A model generated the notes under the pieces. The model saw only the letters and a list, made by a program, of their open reading frames with translations, was not told the DNA's origin and did no database searches. This document shows positions 25,207 through 33,318 of a stretch of 64,000 nt of DNA, piece by piece (within the stretch, counting starts at the first letter, position 1; the number at the start of each line of letters is the position of its first letter). The DNA comes from an uncultured Lachnospiraceae bacterium. Its GTDB lineage: Bacteria > Bacillota > Clostridia > Lachnospirales > Lachnospiraceae. The translations under genes were made by a program, and so were the position numbers. The DNA is taken from contig CAJUMC010000008.1 in the NCBI GenBank assembly GCA_910587085.1, positions 26,346 to 90,345 on the forward strand, in the 5' to 3' direction.

Positions 25207-26274
25207 ATGGCAACGAAAAAAGTATATTTGGTGGATACGGAAAATGTGGGTTCGACCTGGAAGGATCTTCTGCCGGTAAAGACGGGCACGGATCAGATTC
25301 TTCTGTTCTTTACGGAGAATTCGCCCTACGTATCCTATACGGATCTTCAGCTGATCCTTCAATTTCCGGATCGCTTCGAGATGATTAAATGCAATCCCGG
25401 TAAAAACGGGCTGGATTTTCAGCTGGTCACCTATCTCGGCTACCTGTTGAAAACCGCTTCAAAATCAAATTATGTGATTGTCTCGAATGACGGCGGCTTT
25501 GATGCCGTTGTGCGGTTCTGGCAGGAGCGCGGAATGTCCGTATCCAGAACTAACGTCTATCATGTGCTGCAGCCTGCAGCCGCGGAGACTCAGGTGCAGA
25601 CACAGCCGGCAGCCGCGCCGGCCTCTGCGGCGGCACCAGTCCAGAAGGCTCCAGCTCCCGTTCGGGCTCAGCAGCCGGAAGCTCCGAAAACAAAACGCGG
25701 AAGAAGCACTGCCGTTAAGAAAAACGGCGAAACCCGCATACGCGGCGCAGCGCGCGGGCGCGCAAAAGCGAAGCAGACGGCAAAGGCCGGAACAGCCGTT
25801 CCAGAAAACACACCGGCAGCTGCTTCCTCTGCTGCGCCGTCTCCGGAAACCGAAGGTACGCAGAACGCGGAGTCTGTTCTTACCTCTACCGGCGAAACGG
25901 TACAGGCATCCGCAGCAGTACCGGAAACGGAAACCGCACCGGCGGCAGTATCCGCCGAGCGTGTTGTGGAAACGTCTTCCGGCTTGTCCCCGGAGATTTT
26001 TGCGGCAGACGCCGCCGTTTTGGATGCAGAAAACATTGAGCTGGATTTTTCCAATTTAACGGTTTCGGAGAAGGCAGCTCTTCTGCGCAAATATCTTCCG
26101 GAGGAATTTTCGGAAAATCAGGAATCCCTCGATATTATTTCCGATATTATGTTCGGACATGATACAACAAATCATCACCAGCTGCATCTCGCCTTTGTCA
26201 AGAGCTTTGGTGATGAGAGGGGAACCGTAATCTACAAAGCGTTCCGCCCGCATCTGGCGGAATTCCGCGCCTAG
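25207..26274 (+). CDS. NYN (PIN-like) domain protein with Ala/Pro-rich linker
   Basis: 355 residues from ATG 25207; an ATG at 25195 is equally placed. Residues 1-120 are a NYN/PIN-like nuclease fold with the acidic residues in place: YLVDTENVGS, NGLDFQLVTYLGYLL and YVIVSNDGGFDAVVRFW. About 150 residues rich in Ala, Pro, Thr and Lys/Arg (25590-25970) link it to a helical C-terminal domain of about 90 residues (LTVSEKAALLRKYLPEEF, HHQLHLAFVKSFGDERG). RNA cleavage or RNA binding is likely; the basic linker (RGRAKAKQTAK) fits nucleic-acid contact. Ends at a strong terminator. Confidence 0.85.
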   Translation: MATKKVYLVDTENVGSTWKDLLPVKTGTDQILLFFTENSPYVSYTDLQLILQFPDRFEMIKCNPGKNGLDFQLVTYLGYLLKTASKSNYVIVSNDGGFDAVVRFWQERGMSVSRTNVYHVLQPAAAETQVQTQPAAAPASAAAPVQKAPAPVRAQQPEAPKTKRGRSTAVKKNGETRIRGAARGRAKAKQTAKAGTAVPENTPAAASSAAPSPETEGTQNAESVLTSTGETVQASAAVPETETAPAAVSAERVVETSSGLSPEIFAADAAVLDAENIELDFSNLTVSEKAALLRKYLPEEFSENQESLDIISDIMFGHDTTNHHQLHLAFVKSFGDERGTVIYKAFRPHLAEFRA

Positions 26275-26400
26275 CGCGGACAGCTGCCGGACCCGCAGAA
26301 GCCTCAGATTCGCAGGGTTCGCAAAGTCCGCGCCGGACGGCGCGCAAAAACGGCATCGGATATGCAGGGAATGTCTGAAGAAATTCCCCGCGCATAAAAC

Positions 26401-26450
26401 GGCAGGAGGAGCGCCGGCGGCGCTCTCTCCTGCCGGCCTTTTATTTTTTT
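26401..26450 (+). terminator. Strong intrinsic terminator of the NYN gene
   Basis: GC-rich hairpin formed by GGCAGGAG...GCGCC and GGCGC...CTCCTGCC, followed by CCTTTTATTTTTTTC. Core gene content stops here and the remnant island begins. Confidence 0.9.
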
Positions 26451-26765
26451 CTCTTATTTTCTTTATTAAATATTTTGATTAAGTAAAACAAGTTTATATA
26501 TTGGTTTTTTATCCTTCTGCTTAGGTCAGTTTACAAGGAACTACACGCAGACCACGAAACGGGGGCTGCTGGCAACAAATAAAGGCTGAATATCAAGCAC
26601 CGGGAAAGTGCGAGATATTCAGCCTGTTTTGTTGTCCGGGGTTTCCAAAGGGGCACCCTTTGGCACACGACTTTGCTTGCAAAGTGTAGTGTGTTATACG
26701 CTCTGTCGGCGTTGCCGTAAAAATGCCGTTGCCGCCGGGGAGGGCAAGGGCATTTGAAGCGGCAG

Positions 26766-26818
26766 GAAAACAGTTCTGTGATTGCGTGGCGTGGAGCCGC
26801 AATCGCAGAACTGTTTTC
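26766..26818. repeat. Large stem-loop, 21-bp arms
   Basis: GAAAACAGTTCTGTGATTGC at 26766-26785 pairs with GCAATCGCAGAACTGTTTTC at 26799-26818. The 21-bp arms carry one G-T mismatch around an 11-base loop. No T-tract follows on either strand, so it is not a plain terminator. Confidence 0.85.
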
Positions 26819-26868
26819 ATCAGCAGACAGGGCGTATATGAAAGCCCCCGTCCCTCGTCCCACGCCGG

Positions 26869-26891
26869 ACTTCGGGACAAAATGTCCCGAA
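26869..26891. repeat. 23-bp palindromic repeat, left copy
   Basis: Contains TTCGGGACA-AAA-TGTCCCGAA (9-bp arms). Identical over 23 bases to 28868-28890. The two copies bracket the immunity-type genes of the island. Confidence 0.9.
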
Positions 26892-27093
26892 CTTGTGGAC
26901 ACACTCTTGGAAAAGCAGACGGATTTTTCTTTCAAAATTGAAATGGGCGGGAAGCCATTTTAAGGCTTTCCCGCCTTGATTGCCCATTAGCAAAGACGGG
27001 CGGGACTGTCAACGGCGTCGCATTTTGTGCTCCGATCATCTTGACCGTTGACTGGCCCGGCTGGCTTTGCTATCTTCCCGATAAATTAGGAAG

Positions 27094-27606
27094 TTATCTA
27101 TAATAGTTTTCAATCCCAATACCGATGGTAGCCCAATAGTTTGCTTTTTTCATTTCATATTCAATTTCTTCTTCATCCATTGGTTCTCCATCCTCGGCTG
27201 CATCCTCTATCATATCTTCAATATCTTCTGGAATAGAAGGGCGAAATATTCCGACACTAATATTCAAAAATCCATACGAATACCCATTTTCGCTGTCATC
27301 AATATCTCCATGGTTTTTTTCACTGAGAATATCATACAAATCATCTGCTTTGCTCTGGAAAACAGAAACACCATAGATTATAGGTTGCAATTTCCCAGCA
27401 ATTCCGCCTAAAAACTCAATAAATTCCACTTTTCCGTCATTATCAAAATCAAATCGCAATTCATTGTTAAAATAAAATAGAGCGTTTTTCCATATACTAT
27501 AAGGTTCTCCCAATGATTTTTTTACATCTTCCCGTGAGGAAGACAACGCAACTGTCACTCCAGCAAATTCTATTCCCACCAATGGAATTATCTTTACTTT
27601 TTCCAT
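27094..27606 (-). CDS. Predicted immunity-type protein of unknown family
   Basis: 170 residues from ATG 27606 (AAAGGGTGG upstream). AT-rich, acidic, no signal peptide. It opens KIIPLVGIEFAGVTVAL, has SLGEPYSIWKNALFYFNNEL and RFDFDNDGKVEFIEFLGG in the middle, and a strongly acidic stretch EDIEDMIEDAAEDGEPMDEE near the end. The size, acidity and company (SUKH protein, element-type XRE gene) match immunity proteins that neutralise polymorphic toxins, but no family name is certain. No toxin gene is present. Base composition differs sharply from the flanking core genes, indicating transfer. Confidence 0.6.
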   Translation of the reverse strand: MEKVKIIPLVGIEFAGVTVALSSSREDVKKSLGEPYSIWKNALFYFNNELRFDFDNDGKVEFIEFLGGIAGKLQPIIYGVSVFQSKADDLYDILSEKNHGDIDDSENGYSYGFLNISVGIFRPSIPEDIEDMIEDAAEDGEPMDEEEIEYEMKKANYWATIGIGIENYYR

Positions 27607-27662
27607 AGTCGCCACCCTTTCTAAGTATTGATATAAAGATACAATTCCGATTTGTCGCTCTC

Positions 27663-27989
27663 TCACTTTCTTCCTCTCTGCGGATTAGGATTTTTCAGCA
27701 AGTTTGACTTCTCGGAAATCCTTTTGAGCCATTTCTTTTCTTCCTCGCACAGCTTCTTCAAATTTAATTTAAGCCGTTTACAGATAAACGCCAAAGACAC
27801 TTGCTCCGGGTCGCTGTCCTCTCTGGCGGTTTCCTCAACTGTCTGCGATAATCCTTTCAGTGGATTGTCCTCCGCTTCATAGCCGCCCAGCGCAGACTTG
27901 GAGAGGAGGGTCTGCTCTGCAAGCTGTTCCAGCGTCAGCCCACGCTCCACACGCAGGTCTTTCAATCGTTCTTGTATGGATAGTTCCAT
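27663..27989 (-). CDS. XRE-family regulator, apparently shortened by internal deletion
   Basis: 108 residues; ATG 27989 with GGAGG. Residues 1-40 are a normal helix-turn-helix (IQERLKDLRVERGLTLEQLA, then LLSKSALGGYEAED). The sequence then passes straight to NPLKGLSQTVEETAREDSDP and an end rich in Lys (KKWLKRISEKSNLLKNPNPQ). As I recall, element-borne regulators of Clostridia with this start and this end are much longer, with ligand or dimer parts between. The join at GYEAED/NPLKG is thus probably an in-frame deletion. It may still bind DNA. It lies between two immunity-type genes (56 and 61 bp gaps). Confidence 0.65.
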   Translation of the reverse strand: MELSIQERLKDLRVERGLTLEQLAEQTLLSKSALGGYEAEDNPLKGLSQTVEETAREDSDPEQVSLAFICKRLKLNLKKLCEEEKKWLKRISEKSNLLKNPNPQRGRK

Positions 27990-28050
27990 GCTCTCCCTCC
28001 TTGTCTGCTTGGGAAATGAAAATTAGCACGATTACTCTTATAAGGCAAAA

Positions 28051-28641
28051 TTATATTAAGTCCTCAATAACTGTTTCTGTCAGTTTCAATGTTTCGGTAA
28101 TGTTCGGAGCGATATAATAGATGAAATCCGGGTCATGCACATAACAGATAATTTGACCGATTTTGCCTTTTTCATTTGGCTCATAGTCCAACATCAGATA
28201 AAGGGAACCGGCACACTCAGCAAAGGGAAACCAACGCTCACAAAATAGATATGGCTTTATGCGCTCGTCTAATTGTTGTAGCTGTTTTTCATCAATCACA
28301 TCTGGAAACTCGGTCATTTCATGATTTTCGCTTTGAAAATATGACTTTATTTCGCTCATTTCTTGTAGAGATAACAACCGATACCCACGATAAAATCCCG
28401 TTTGCGGCCAAATCAAGTTCATATAGCCGCTACCGTTTTTGTATCTATATACGGTTTTGAAATCCTCTGGCAACCTTATTTGAAATTGATTTTCAAAGGC
28501 GTTTAATTCTTCTTCCGTCACACCTTGGAGTGCAAGATACTCGTCGAGATCTTCCTGCTCAAGTTCTTCGTCATTTAATTCTTCAGCATTTTCAAGGAAA
28601 AGCTGCTCATTCTTCTTAATAAGTTCAACTATGCCATTCAT
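28051..28641 (-). CDS. SMI1/KNR4 (SUKH) family immunity-type protein
   Basis: 196 residues from ATG 28641 (GGGGAGG). The SUKH fold is recognised from VTEEELNAFENQFQIRLPED, FKTVYRYKNGSGYMNL, LLSLQEMSEI and WFPFAECAGSLYLMLDYEPN, the usual L-P-x-D-x...NG...W...I/F-x-x...D-x-x-G order. Such proteins are mostly immunity factors against contact-dependent or secreted nuclease and deaminase toxins. The matching toxin is absent, so this is an orphan defence gene or one half of a lost pair. First gene of the AT-rich three-gene group. Confidence 0.85.
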   Translation of the reverse strand: MNGIVELIKKNEQLFLENAEELNDEELEQEDLDEYLALQGVTEEELNAFENQFQIRLPEDFKTVYRYKNGSGYMNLIWPQTGFYRGYRLLSLQEMSEIKSYFQSENHEMTEFPDVIDEKQLQQLDERIKPYLFCERWFPFAECAGSLYLMLDYEPNEKGKIGQIICYVHDPDFIYYIAPNITETLKLTETVIEDLI

Positions 28642-28974
28642 CTTTTGCCTCCCCAACTTCTGGTTTGCGTTCTGTATCTTGATTCTAGCACAATTCCGAG
28701 AGCGTGGAAATAGAGAGTTTTCCGGGCTGATTTCCGACTTTATGGACATACAGCACAGGCAATCAAAAAAGTATACACTTGAGATAGTTCATCGGTGAGC
28801 TGCACCTTGAAAAATGAATGAACGCCCGAAAAGGAATACCCCGGCTGGGGAAGCAGCGCGAGGAACCACTTCGGGACAAAATGTCCCGAAGTCCGGGGAG
28901 CGTGCCAACGCCGGAAGCAGAAATTTTCCGGGGAAAGGACTTGAAACGCTGTGAGGTCTGCGGGCGCCTGTTTC
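28642..28974. other. Right part of the island remnant
   Basis: No gene. It holds the second copy of the 23-bp palindrome (28868-28890). At 28943-28980 the plus strand ends with codons LKRCEVCGRLFL then TAA, looking like the CxxC tail of a decayed element protein. The island seems to end just before the transketolase terminator. Confidence 0.5.
28868..28890. repeat. 23-bp palindromic repeat, right copy
   Basis: Same 23 bases as 26869-26891, here with the palindrome one base longer on each side (CTTCGGGACA-AAA-TGTCCCGAAG). Confidence 0.9.
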
Positions 28975-29026
28975 TATAATAAAACGCCTTCCGGACGCCG
29001 GCATATCTGCCGTACCCGGAAGGCGT
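28975..29026 (-). terminator. Intrinsic terminator of the transaldolase-transketolase operon
   Basis: Arms ACGCCTTCCGG (28984-28994) and CCGGAAGGCGT (29016-29026), with an inner GGCA/TGCC pairing. On the minus strand it is followed by TTTTATTATAG. Confidence 0.85.
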
Positions 29027-29140
29027 CTGTCAATTCCTGTTTTTATCTGCCCGCATAATTGCTTTATGCGGACAGCAGCCGGAAGAAAACATCGTCAAAA
29101 AATTTTCCTCACCGGCTTTCCGGCTTCGAAACCAGTGCTC

Positions 29141-31123
29141 TTACAGCACCGACTTCACTGCCGCAACAACATTCTCCGTCGTGAATCCGAACTTCTTAAA
29201 CAGCGTGGCAGCCGGTGCGGAAGCGCCGAAGCCCTTCATCGTGATGGTCTTTCCGTCCAGTCCGACGTATTTGCCCCAGCCGAAATCTCCGAGCGCCTCT
29301 ACAGCAACTCTTGCGCGGACATTCTTCGGAAGCACGGATTCCTTGTATTCCTCGGACTGCTCCTCAAAGATATCCATGCACGGCATGGAAACAACGCGCA
29401 CGTCCACGCCTTCTTTTGCCAGCTCGGCCTTCGCCTCAACTGCAAGCGAAACCTCGGAACCGGTAGCAATAATAATTGCATCCGGAACTTCCTTCGCGGA
29501 ATCCTCAAGCACATAAGCGCCCTTCAGCGCCTCCTTCGAAGAGCCTGCCAGCTGCGGAAGATTCTGTCTTGTCAGCACAAGAGCGGTCGGGGTCTCCAGC
29601 GAGTTAACTGCGGAATACCATGCTGCAATCGTCTCGGTTGCATCCGCCGGGCGGAATACATGGAAATTCGGCATCGAGCGCAGCATTGCCAGCTGCTCGA
29701 TCGGCTCGTGGGTCGGTCCGTCCTCTCCGACGCCGATGCTGTCATGCGTAAGCACGTAAGCGGTCGGAATCCGCATGATGGAGGACAGTCTTGCCATCGG
29801 CTTCACATAATCGCTGAATACGAAGAAGGTCGATACAAAAGCGCGCAGGCCGTGCAGCGTCATACCGTTGCCGATGGCTGCCATGGCAAGCTCTCTTACG
29901 CCGAAATGCAGATTTCTTCCGGTGTAGTCGTCCTTCGAAAAATCGCCCATATCCTTCATATAAGTCTTTGTGGAAGGGGAGAGATCCGCCGCGCCGCCGA
30001 TCAGGTTCGGCACTTTGTTCTTCAGGCGGTTGAGCACTACGCCGGAAAGATTGCGGGTCGCCTCCGGCTTGTCCTCATAAGCCCAGAATTCCTCATCGTC
30101 GATCAGCTTTTCTGCGATCTCCATGTCGAATTCCTCATCCCAGGCCTTCCGCATCTCCGGATACTTTGCGCTGTACTCGCCGAACATCCGGTTCCACTCG
30201 TCCTCAACCTTCGCCTTATCTGCCGCAAGTTCTCTGTAATTTGCATATACCTCATCCGGCACATAAAACGCCTCATCGCTCGGCCAGCCGAGATTCTCGC
30301 GGAGCGCCTTGACATTGTCCGCTCCCAGAGGCTCACCATGCGCGCTCGCCTTGCCCTGCTTTGCCGGGCAGCCGTAACCGATCTGAGTCTTTACGGTAAT
30401 CATGGTAGGACGCGTCCTGTCCGCTTTTGCCGCCTCGATCGCGCGGCCGATCTCCTCGAGATCGTTGCCGTCCTCGACAACCAGCGTCTGGAAGCCGAAA
30501 GCTTCAAAGCGCTTCTTCACATCCTCGGTGAACGCGATATCGGTGCTTCCCTCGATGGAAATCTTGTTGGAATCGTAGAACACAATCAGCTTTCCGAGTC
30601 CGAGCGTGCCGGCCAGGGAGAATGCCTCGGAGGAAATACCCTCCATCATGCAGCCGTCGCCGCCGAGTACATAGGTGTAATGATCAATAATCGGATAACC
30701 CTCACGGTTGAACTTTGCTGCAAGATGAGCCTCCGCCATCGCCATGCCGACTGCCATGCCCATACCTGCGCCGAGCGGTCCCGTGGTAGCCTCAATCCCT
30801 CTGGTATGACGATACTCCGGATGGCCCGGGGTCAGGGAATCGAGCTGGCGGAACTGCATCAGATCCTCCTTTGTCAGACCGTAGCCGAACAGATGAAGAA
30901 GGGAATAAAGCAGGGTGGAACCGTGTCCGCCGGACAGGATGAAGCGATCTCTGTTCGGCCAGTCCGGATTGGCCGGATTATGATTCATGTGCTTTGCCCA
31001 CAGCTCGTAAGCCACTGCCGCACTGCCGAGCGGAAGTCCCGGATGGCCGGAGTTTGCCTTCTGAACGGCATCCGCAGCCAGAACACGGATCGCATTTACC
31101 GACATTGTATTGATATCACTCAT
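29141..31123 (-). CDS. tkt: Transketolase
   Basis: 660 residues from ATG 31123 (GGAGG seven bases upstream). Full-length thiamine-diphosphate enzyme of the non-oxidative pentose phosphate pathway, moving two-carbon units between ketose and aldose phosphates. Seen: KANSGHPGLPLGSA (catalytic His), GPLGAGMGMAVGMA, the TPP motif GDGCMMEGISSEAFSLAG, DSNKISIEG, the pyrimidine domain with FFVFSDYVKPM and THDSIGVGEDGPTHEPIEQL, and the C-terminal domain ending in VGLDGKTITMKGFGAS. Codon use (GAG, AAG, CTT/CTC bias) suggests high expression. It follows transaldolase by about 190 bp and ends at a strong terminator. Confidence 0.97.
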   Translation of the reverse strand: MSDINTMSVNAIRVLAADAVQKANSGHPGLPLGSAAVAYELWAKHMNHNPANPDWPNRDRFILSGGHGSTLLYSLLHLFGYGLTKEDLMQFRQLDSLTPGHPEYRHTRGIEATTGPLGAGMGMAVGMAMAEAHLAAKFNREGYPIIDHYTYVLGGDGCMMEGISSEAFSLAGTLGLGKLIVFYDSNKISIEGSTDIAFTEDVKKRFEAFGFQTLVVEDGNDLEEIGRAIEAAKADRTRPTMITVKTQIGYGCPAKQGKASAHGEPLGADNVKALRENLGWPSDEAFYVPDEVYANYRELAADKAKVEDEWNRMFGEYSAKYPEMRKAWDEEFDMEIAEKLIDDEEFWAYEDKPEATRNLSGVVLNRLKNKVPNLIGGAADLSPSTKTYMKDMGDFSKDDYTGRNLHFGVRELAMAAIGNGMTLHGLRAFVSTFFVFSDYVKPMARLSSIMRIPTAYVLTHDSIGVGEDGPTHEPIEQLAMLRSMPNFHVFRPADATETIAAWYSAVNSLETPTALVLTRQNLPQLAGSSKEALKGAYVLEDSAKEVPDAIIIATGSEVSLAVEAKAELAKEGVDVRVVSMPCMDIFEEQSEEYKESVLPKNVRARVAVEALGDFGWGKYVGLDGKTITMKGFGASAPAATLFKKFGFTTENVVAAVKSVL

Positions 31124-31310
31124 AAGAAACCTCCATAAAAAAATTAATCGGGCAGAGCGGGCTTTCCCCCTGCCCGTCCGCAGGGGGCGCCTTTCGGCGC
31201 TCGTCCGCAATACCCCCTGCAAGGCCGGAACGGGATGTCCGGCAGAACGGACTCTCACGCGCGGGACGAGGCAGCCGCAGCGGCCTGTCCGCCGTTATAT
31301 ATGCGCCGGT

Positions 31311-31970
31311 TTAGTCCTGCTTGCCGAAAACAGCCTCGTAATCCTTCTTGAATTTGTCGATGCCCTGATCGGTCAGCGGATGCTTCGTGCACTGTACGAT
31401 AACGCTGTACGGAACCGTAGCGATATCAGCACCTGCAAGAGCGCAGTCGGTAATGTGGATCGGGTTGCGCACGCTGGCTGCGATAATCTCCGTCTCAAGC
31501 CCGTAGATATTGAAGATCTCGGCAATATTGCGGATAAGGTCGATGCCCGGTACGGAGATATCGTCAAGACGTCCGAGGAACGGAGAAACGTAGGTTGCTC
31601 CTGCTCTTGCCGCAAGCAGCGCCTGATTTGCAGAGAAAATAAGGGTTACATTCGTCTTGATGCCCTCGGAGGAAAGCACCTTCACCGCCTTGAGTCCCTC
31701 CACCGTCATCGGGATCTTAACTACCATATTCGGATGAATCGCAGCAATCTCACGGCCTTCCTTAATCATGCCCTCGGCATCGGTCGTCGTTGCCTTAACC
31801 TCGCCGCTGATCGGTCCGTCCACGATGGAGGTGATTTCCTTGATAACCTCGTTGAAATCTCTGCCCTCTTTCGCAATAAGGGAGGGATTTGTCGTAACGC
31901 CGCAAATTACCCCCATGTCATTTGCCTTCCGGATGTCCTCAACGTTTGCTGTGTCGATGAAAAACTTCAT
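31311..31970 (-). CDS. tal: Transaldolase (small, TalC/fructose-6-phosphate aldolase-like)
   Basis: 219 residues; ATG 31970 with AAGGAGG. Short class-I aldolase barrel: MKFFIDTANVEDIRKAND, CGVTTNPSLIAKEGRDF, VVKIPMTVEGLKAVK (Schiff-base Lys), VTLIFSANQALLAARAGATY and VSPFLGRLDDI. Transfers the dihydroxyacetone unit from sedoheptulose-7-P to glyceraldehyde-3-P. It partners transketolase, encoded next on the same strand, giving a pentose phosphate operon. The close relative fructose-6-phosphate aldolase cannot be fully excluded, but pairing with tkt favours transaldolase. Confidence 0.95.
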   Translation of the reverse strand: MKFFIDTANVEDIRKANDMGVICGVTTNPSLIAKEGRDFNEVIKEITSIVDGPISGEVKATTTDAEGMIKEGREIAAIHPNMVVKIPMTVEGLKAVKVLSSEGIKTNVTLIFSANQALLAARAGATYVSPFLGRLDDISVPGIDLIRNIAEIFNIYGLETEIIAASVRNPIHITDCALAGADIATVPYSVIVQCTKHPLTDQGIDKFKKDYEAVFGKQD

Positions 31971-32076
31971 GGTAAAACCTCCTTGAAATAATATCGTTTG
32001 CTATTTTACTTATGGAAGCCCATAAGATAAAAACCATGTCTTTTACTTTATTATAAAATAATTTTAATACTTCTAA

Positions 32077-32105
32077 ATTATACTACATTTTACACAATTT
32101 CGCAA
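32077..32105 (-). promoter_or_regulatory. SigA promoter of the tal-tkt operon
   Basis: -35 TTGCGA (32100-32105), 17-bp spacer, -10 TATAAT (32077-32082) on the minus strand, in very AT-rich DNA. The leader to the transaldolase start is about 100 bases. Confidence 0.7.
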
Positions 32106-32232
32106 GCGAAATATAGCTTTCTTTTCGTCAGATGATGCGAAACAAGCGGAGTGACGCCTTTCTTTCGCGGCGCAGAAGGCTCTGTGGCACGGGGCCGTTC
32201 CGGAGGCTCCTCTGCCGTCCGGCAAGCCAGGT

Positions 32233-32994
32233 TCAGCCCCGGGCGCCGGACTCCTCCTTCAGCCTCCGGAGCGCCTGCTCCATCACGGAGGCAATATCGT
32301 CATTTATTACAAGATCCGCATCCTTATCTGCGGAAGTAACCGTCTTATTGATGAGAACAAGATGGTTCCCCCGGAAATAGTCGATCAGGCCCGCGGCCGG
32401 ATAAACCACGAGCGAGGTTCCGCCGATTATCAGCGTATCCGCGGCGGATATCGCGTTCACTGCTCCCGAAATAACCTGCTGGTCAAGCCCTTCCTCGTAA
32501 AGCACGACATCGGGCTTGATCAGTCCGCCGCACTCGGTGCAGTGCGGAATCCCATCGGCATGATAAACATACTCCATCTCAAAGGCCTTTCCGCATTCCA
32601 TGCAGCGGTTGCGGTAAACGGAGCCGTGAAGCTCGTATACCTTGCTGCTGCCGGCCGCCTGATGCAGTCCGTCAATATTCTGCGTGACAACCGCCTTCAG
32701 CTTCCCCATGCGCTCCAGCTCTGCCAGCGCCCTGTGACAGGCGTTCGGCTCCGCGTCGGGATACAGCAGATTTTTTTTGTAAAAGTCGTAAAATTCATCC
32801 GTATAACGCACAAACATTGTGTGGGAAACCAGCTGCTCCGGCGTAAGCTGCGCGCCGAGTTTCCTGCTGAATATGCCGTGCGCGCTGCGGAAATCCGGGA
32901 TATTGCTGGCTGTGGAAACACCGGCGCCCCCGAAAAATACAATATTATCCGACGCCTTGAGGATCTGCGCCAGACGTATGATTTTCTCGTCCAT
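32233..32994 (-). CDS. cobB: Sirtuin-type NAD-dependent protein deacylase
   Basis: 253 residues from ATG 32994. Sir2 signature order: FFGGAGVSTASNIPDFRSAHG, trimmed here to its GAGVST and IPDFRS motifs; then TQNIDGLHQAAGS with the following catalytic HGS, two zinc Cys pairs CMEC and CTEC, and GTSLVVYPAAGL for NAD. Removes acetyl or other acyl groups from lysines using NAD, releasing nicotinamide and O-acyl-ADP-ribose. In such anaerobes it often controls acetyl-CoA synthetase and central metabolism. It has its own promoter at 33049-33077. Confidence 0.95.
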   Translation of the reverse strand: MDEKIIRLAQILKASDNIVFFGGAGVSTASNIPDFRSAHGIFSRKLGAQLTPEQLVSHTMFVRYTDEFYDFYKKNLLYPDAEPNACHRALAELERMGKLKAVVTQNIDGLHQAAGSSKVYELHGSVYRNRCMECGKAFEMEYVYHADGIPHCTECGGLIKPDVVLYEEGLDQQVISGAVNAISAADTLIIGGTSLVVYPAAGLIDYFRGNHLVLINKTVTSADKDADLVINDDIASVMEQALRRLKEESGARG

Positions 32995-33048
32995 TTCTCC
33001 TCTCAATCTGCCGCGCAGGCGGCATTTTTTTCCTCGGCTCCTACGCAT

Positions 33049-33077
33049 ATTATACTATACTCGCGGGCTGTCCGCAA
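33049..33077 (-). promoter_or_regulatory. SigA promoter of the sirtuin gene
   Basis: -35 TTGCGG (33072-33077), 17-bp spacer, -10 TATAAT (33049-33054) on the minus strand, about 50 bases before the start codon. Confidence 0.65.
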
Positions 33078-33318
33078 GGCGAATATAAGAGCTGTACGCT
33101 TCGTATTTCATTTCCCGCTATATTCTGTGCGCATTCGCCGTTTAATATATGCCGCAAAGGGATGCACCCATCGTTCCGCGCATCCCTTCATGACATTTTC
33201 TCTGTATTTTCCCTTTTTTCTGCCCGGAAAGGCATCTGCTTCGAAGATTATCTCCAGCGGACGCTTTGCTGTCCGGGCGATGCAGGGCTGTTTGACAGTA
33301 CTGCAGCCCGCCTCTGCG
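33078..33318. other. Intergenic region with a weak terminator-like hairpin
   Basis: AAGGGATGC (33157-33165) pairs with GCATCCCTT (33180-33188). It lies downstream of the GyrI-like gene on the minus strand, but no long T-run follows. No gene seen. Confidence 0.45.

Larger units (their letters stand above)
26451..27093. other. Non-coding left part of a mobile-element remnant
   Basis: 640 bases with no convincing gene but much secondary structure. There is a hairpin at 26583-26625 (AGGCTGAATATC/GATATTCAGCCT with an inner GCAC/GTGC stem, then GTTTTG), a 21-bp-arm stem-loop at 26766-26818, the repeated palindrome at 26869-26891, and a GGCGGGAAGCC/GGCTTTCCCGCC hairpin near 26945-26975. A frame at 26754-26963 ends SFKIEMGGKPF and could be a decayed element gene. 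I see the architecture of integrative-element debris. Confidence 0.6.

Noticed and set aside
29066..31138. 690-codon plus-strand frame opposite transketolase
   Set aside because: Antisense shadow of a strongly biased, highly expressed gene.
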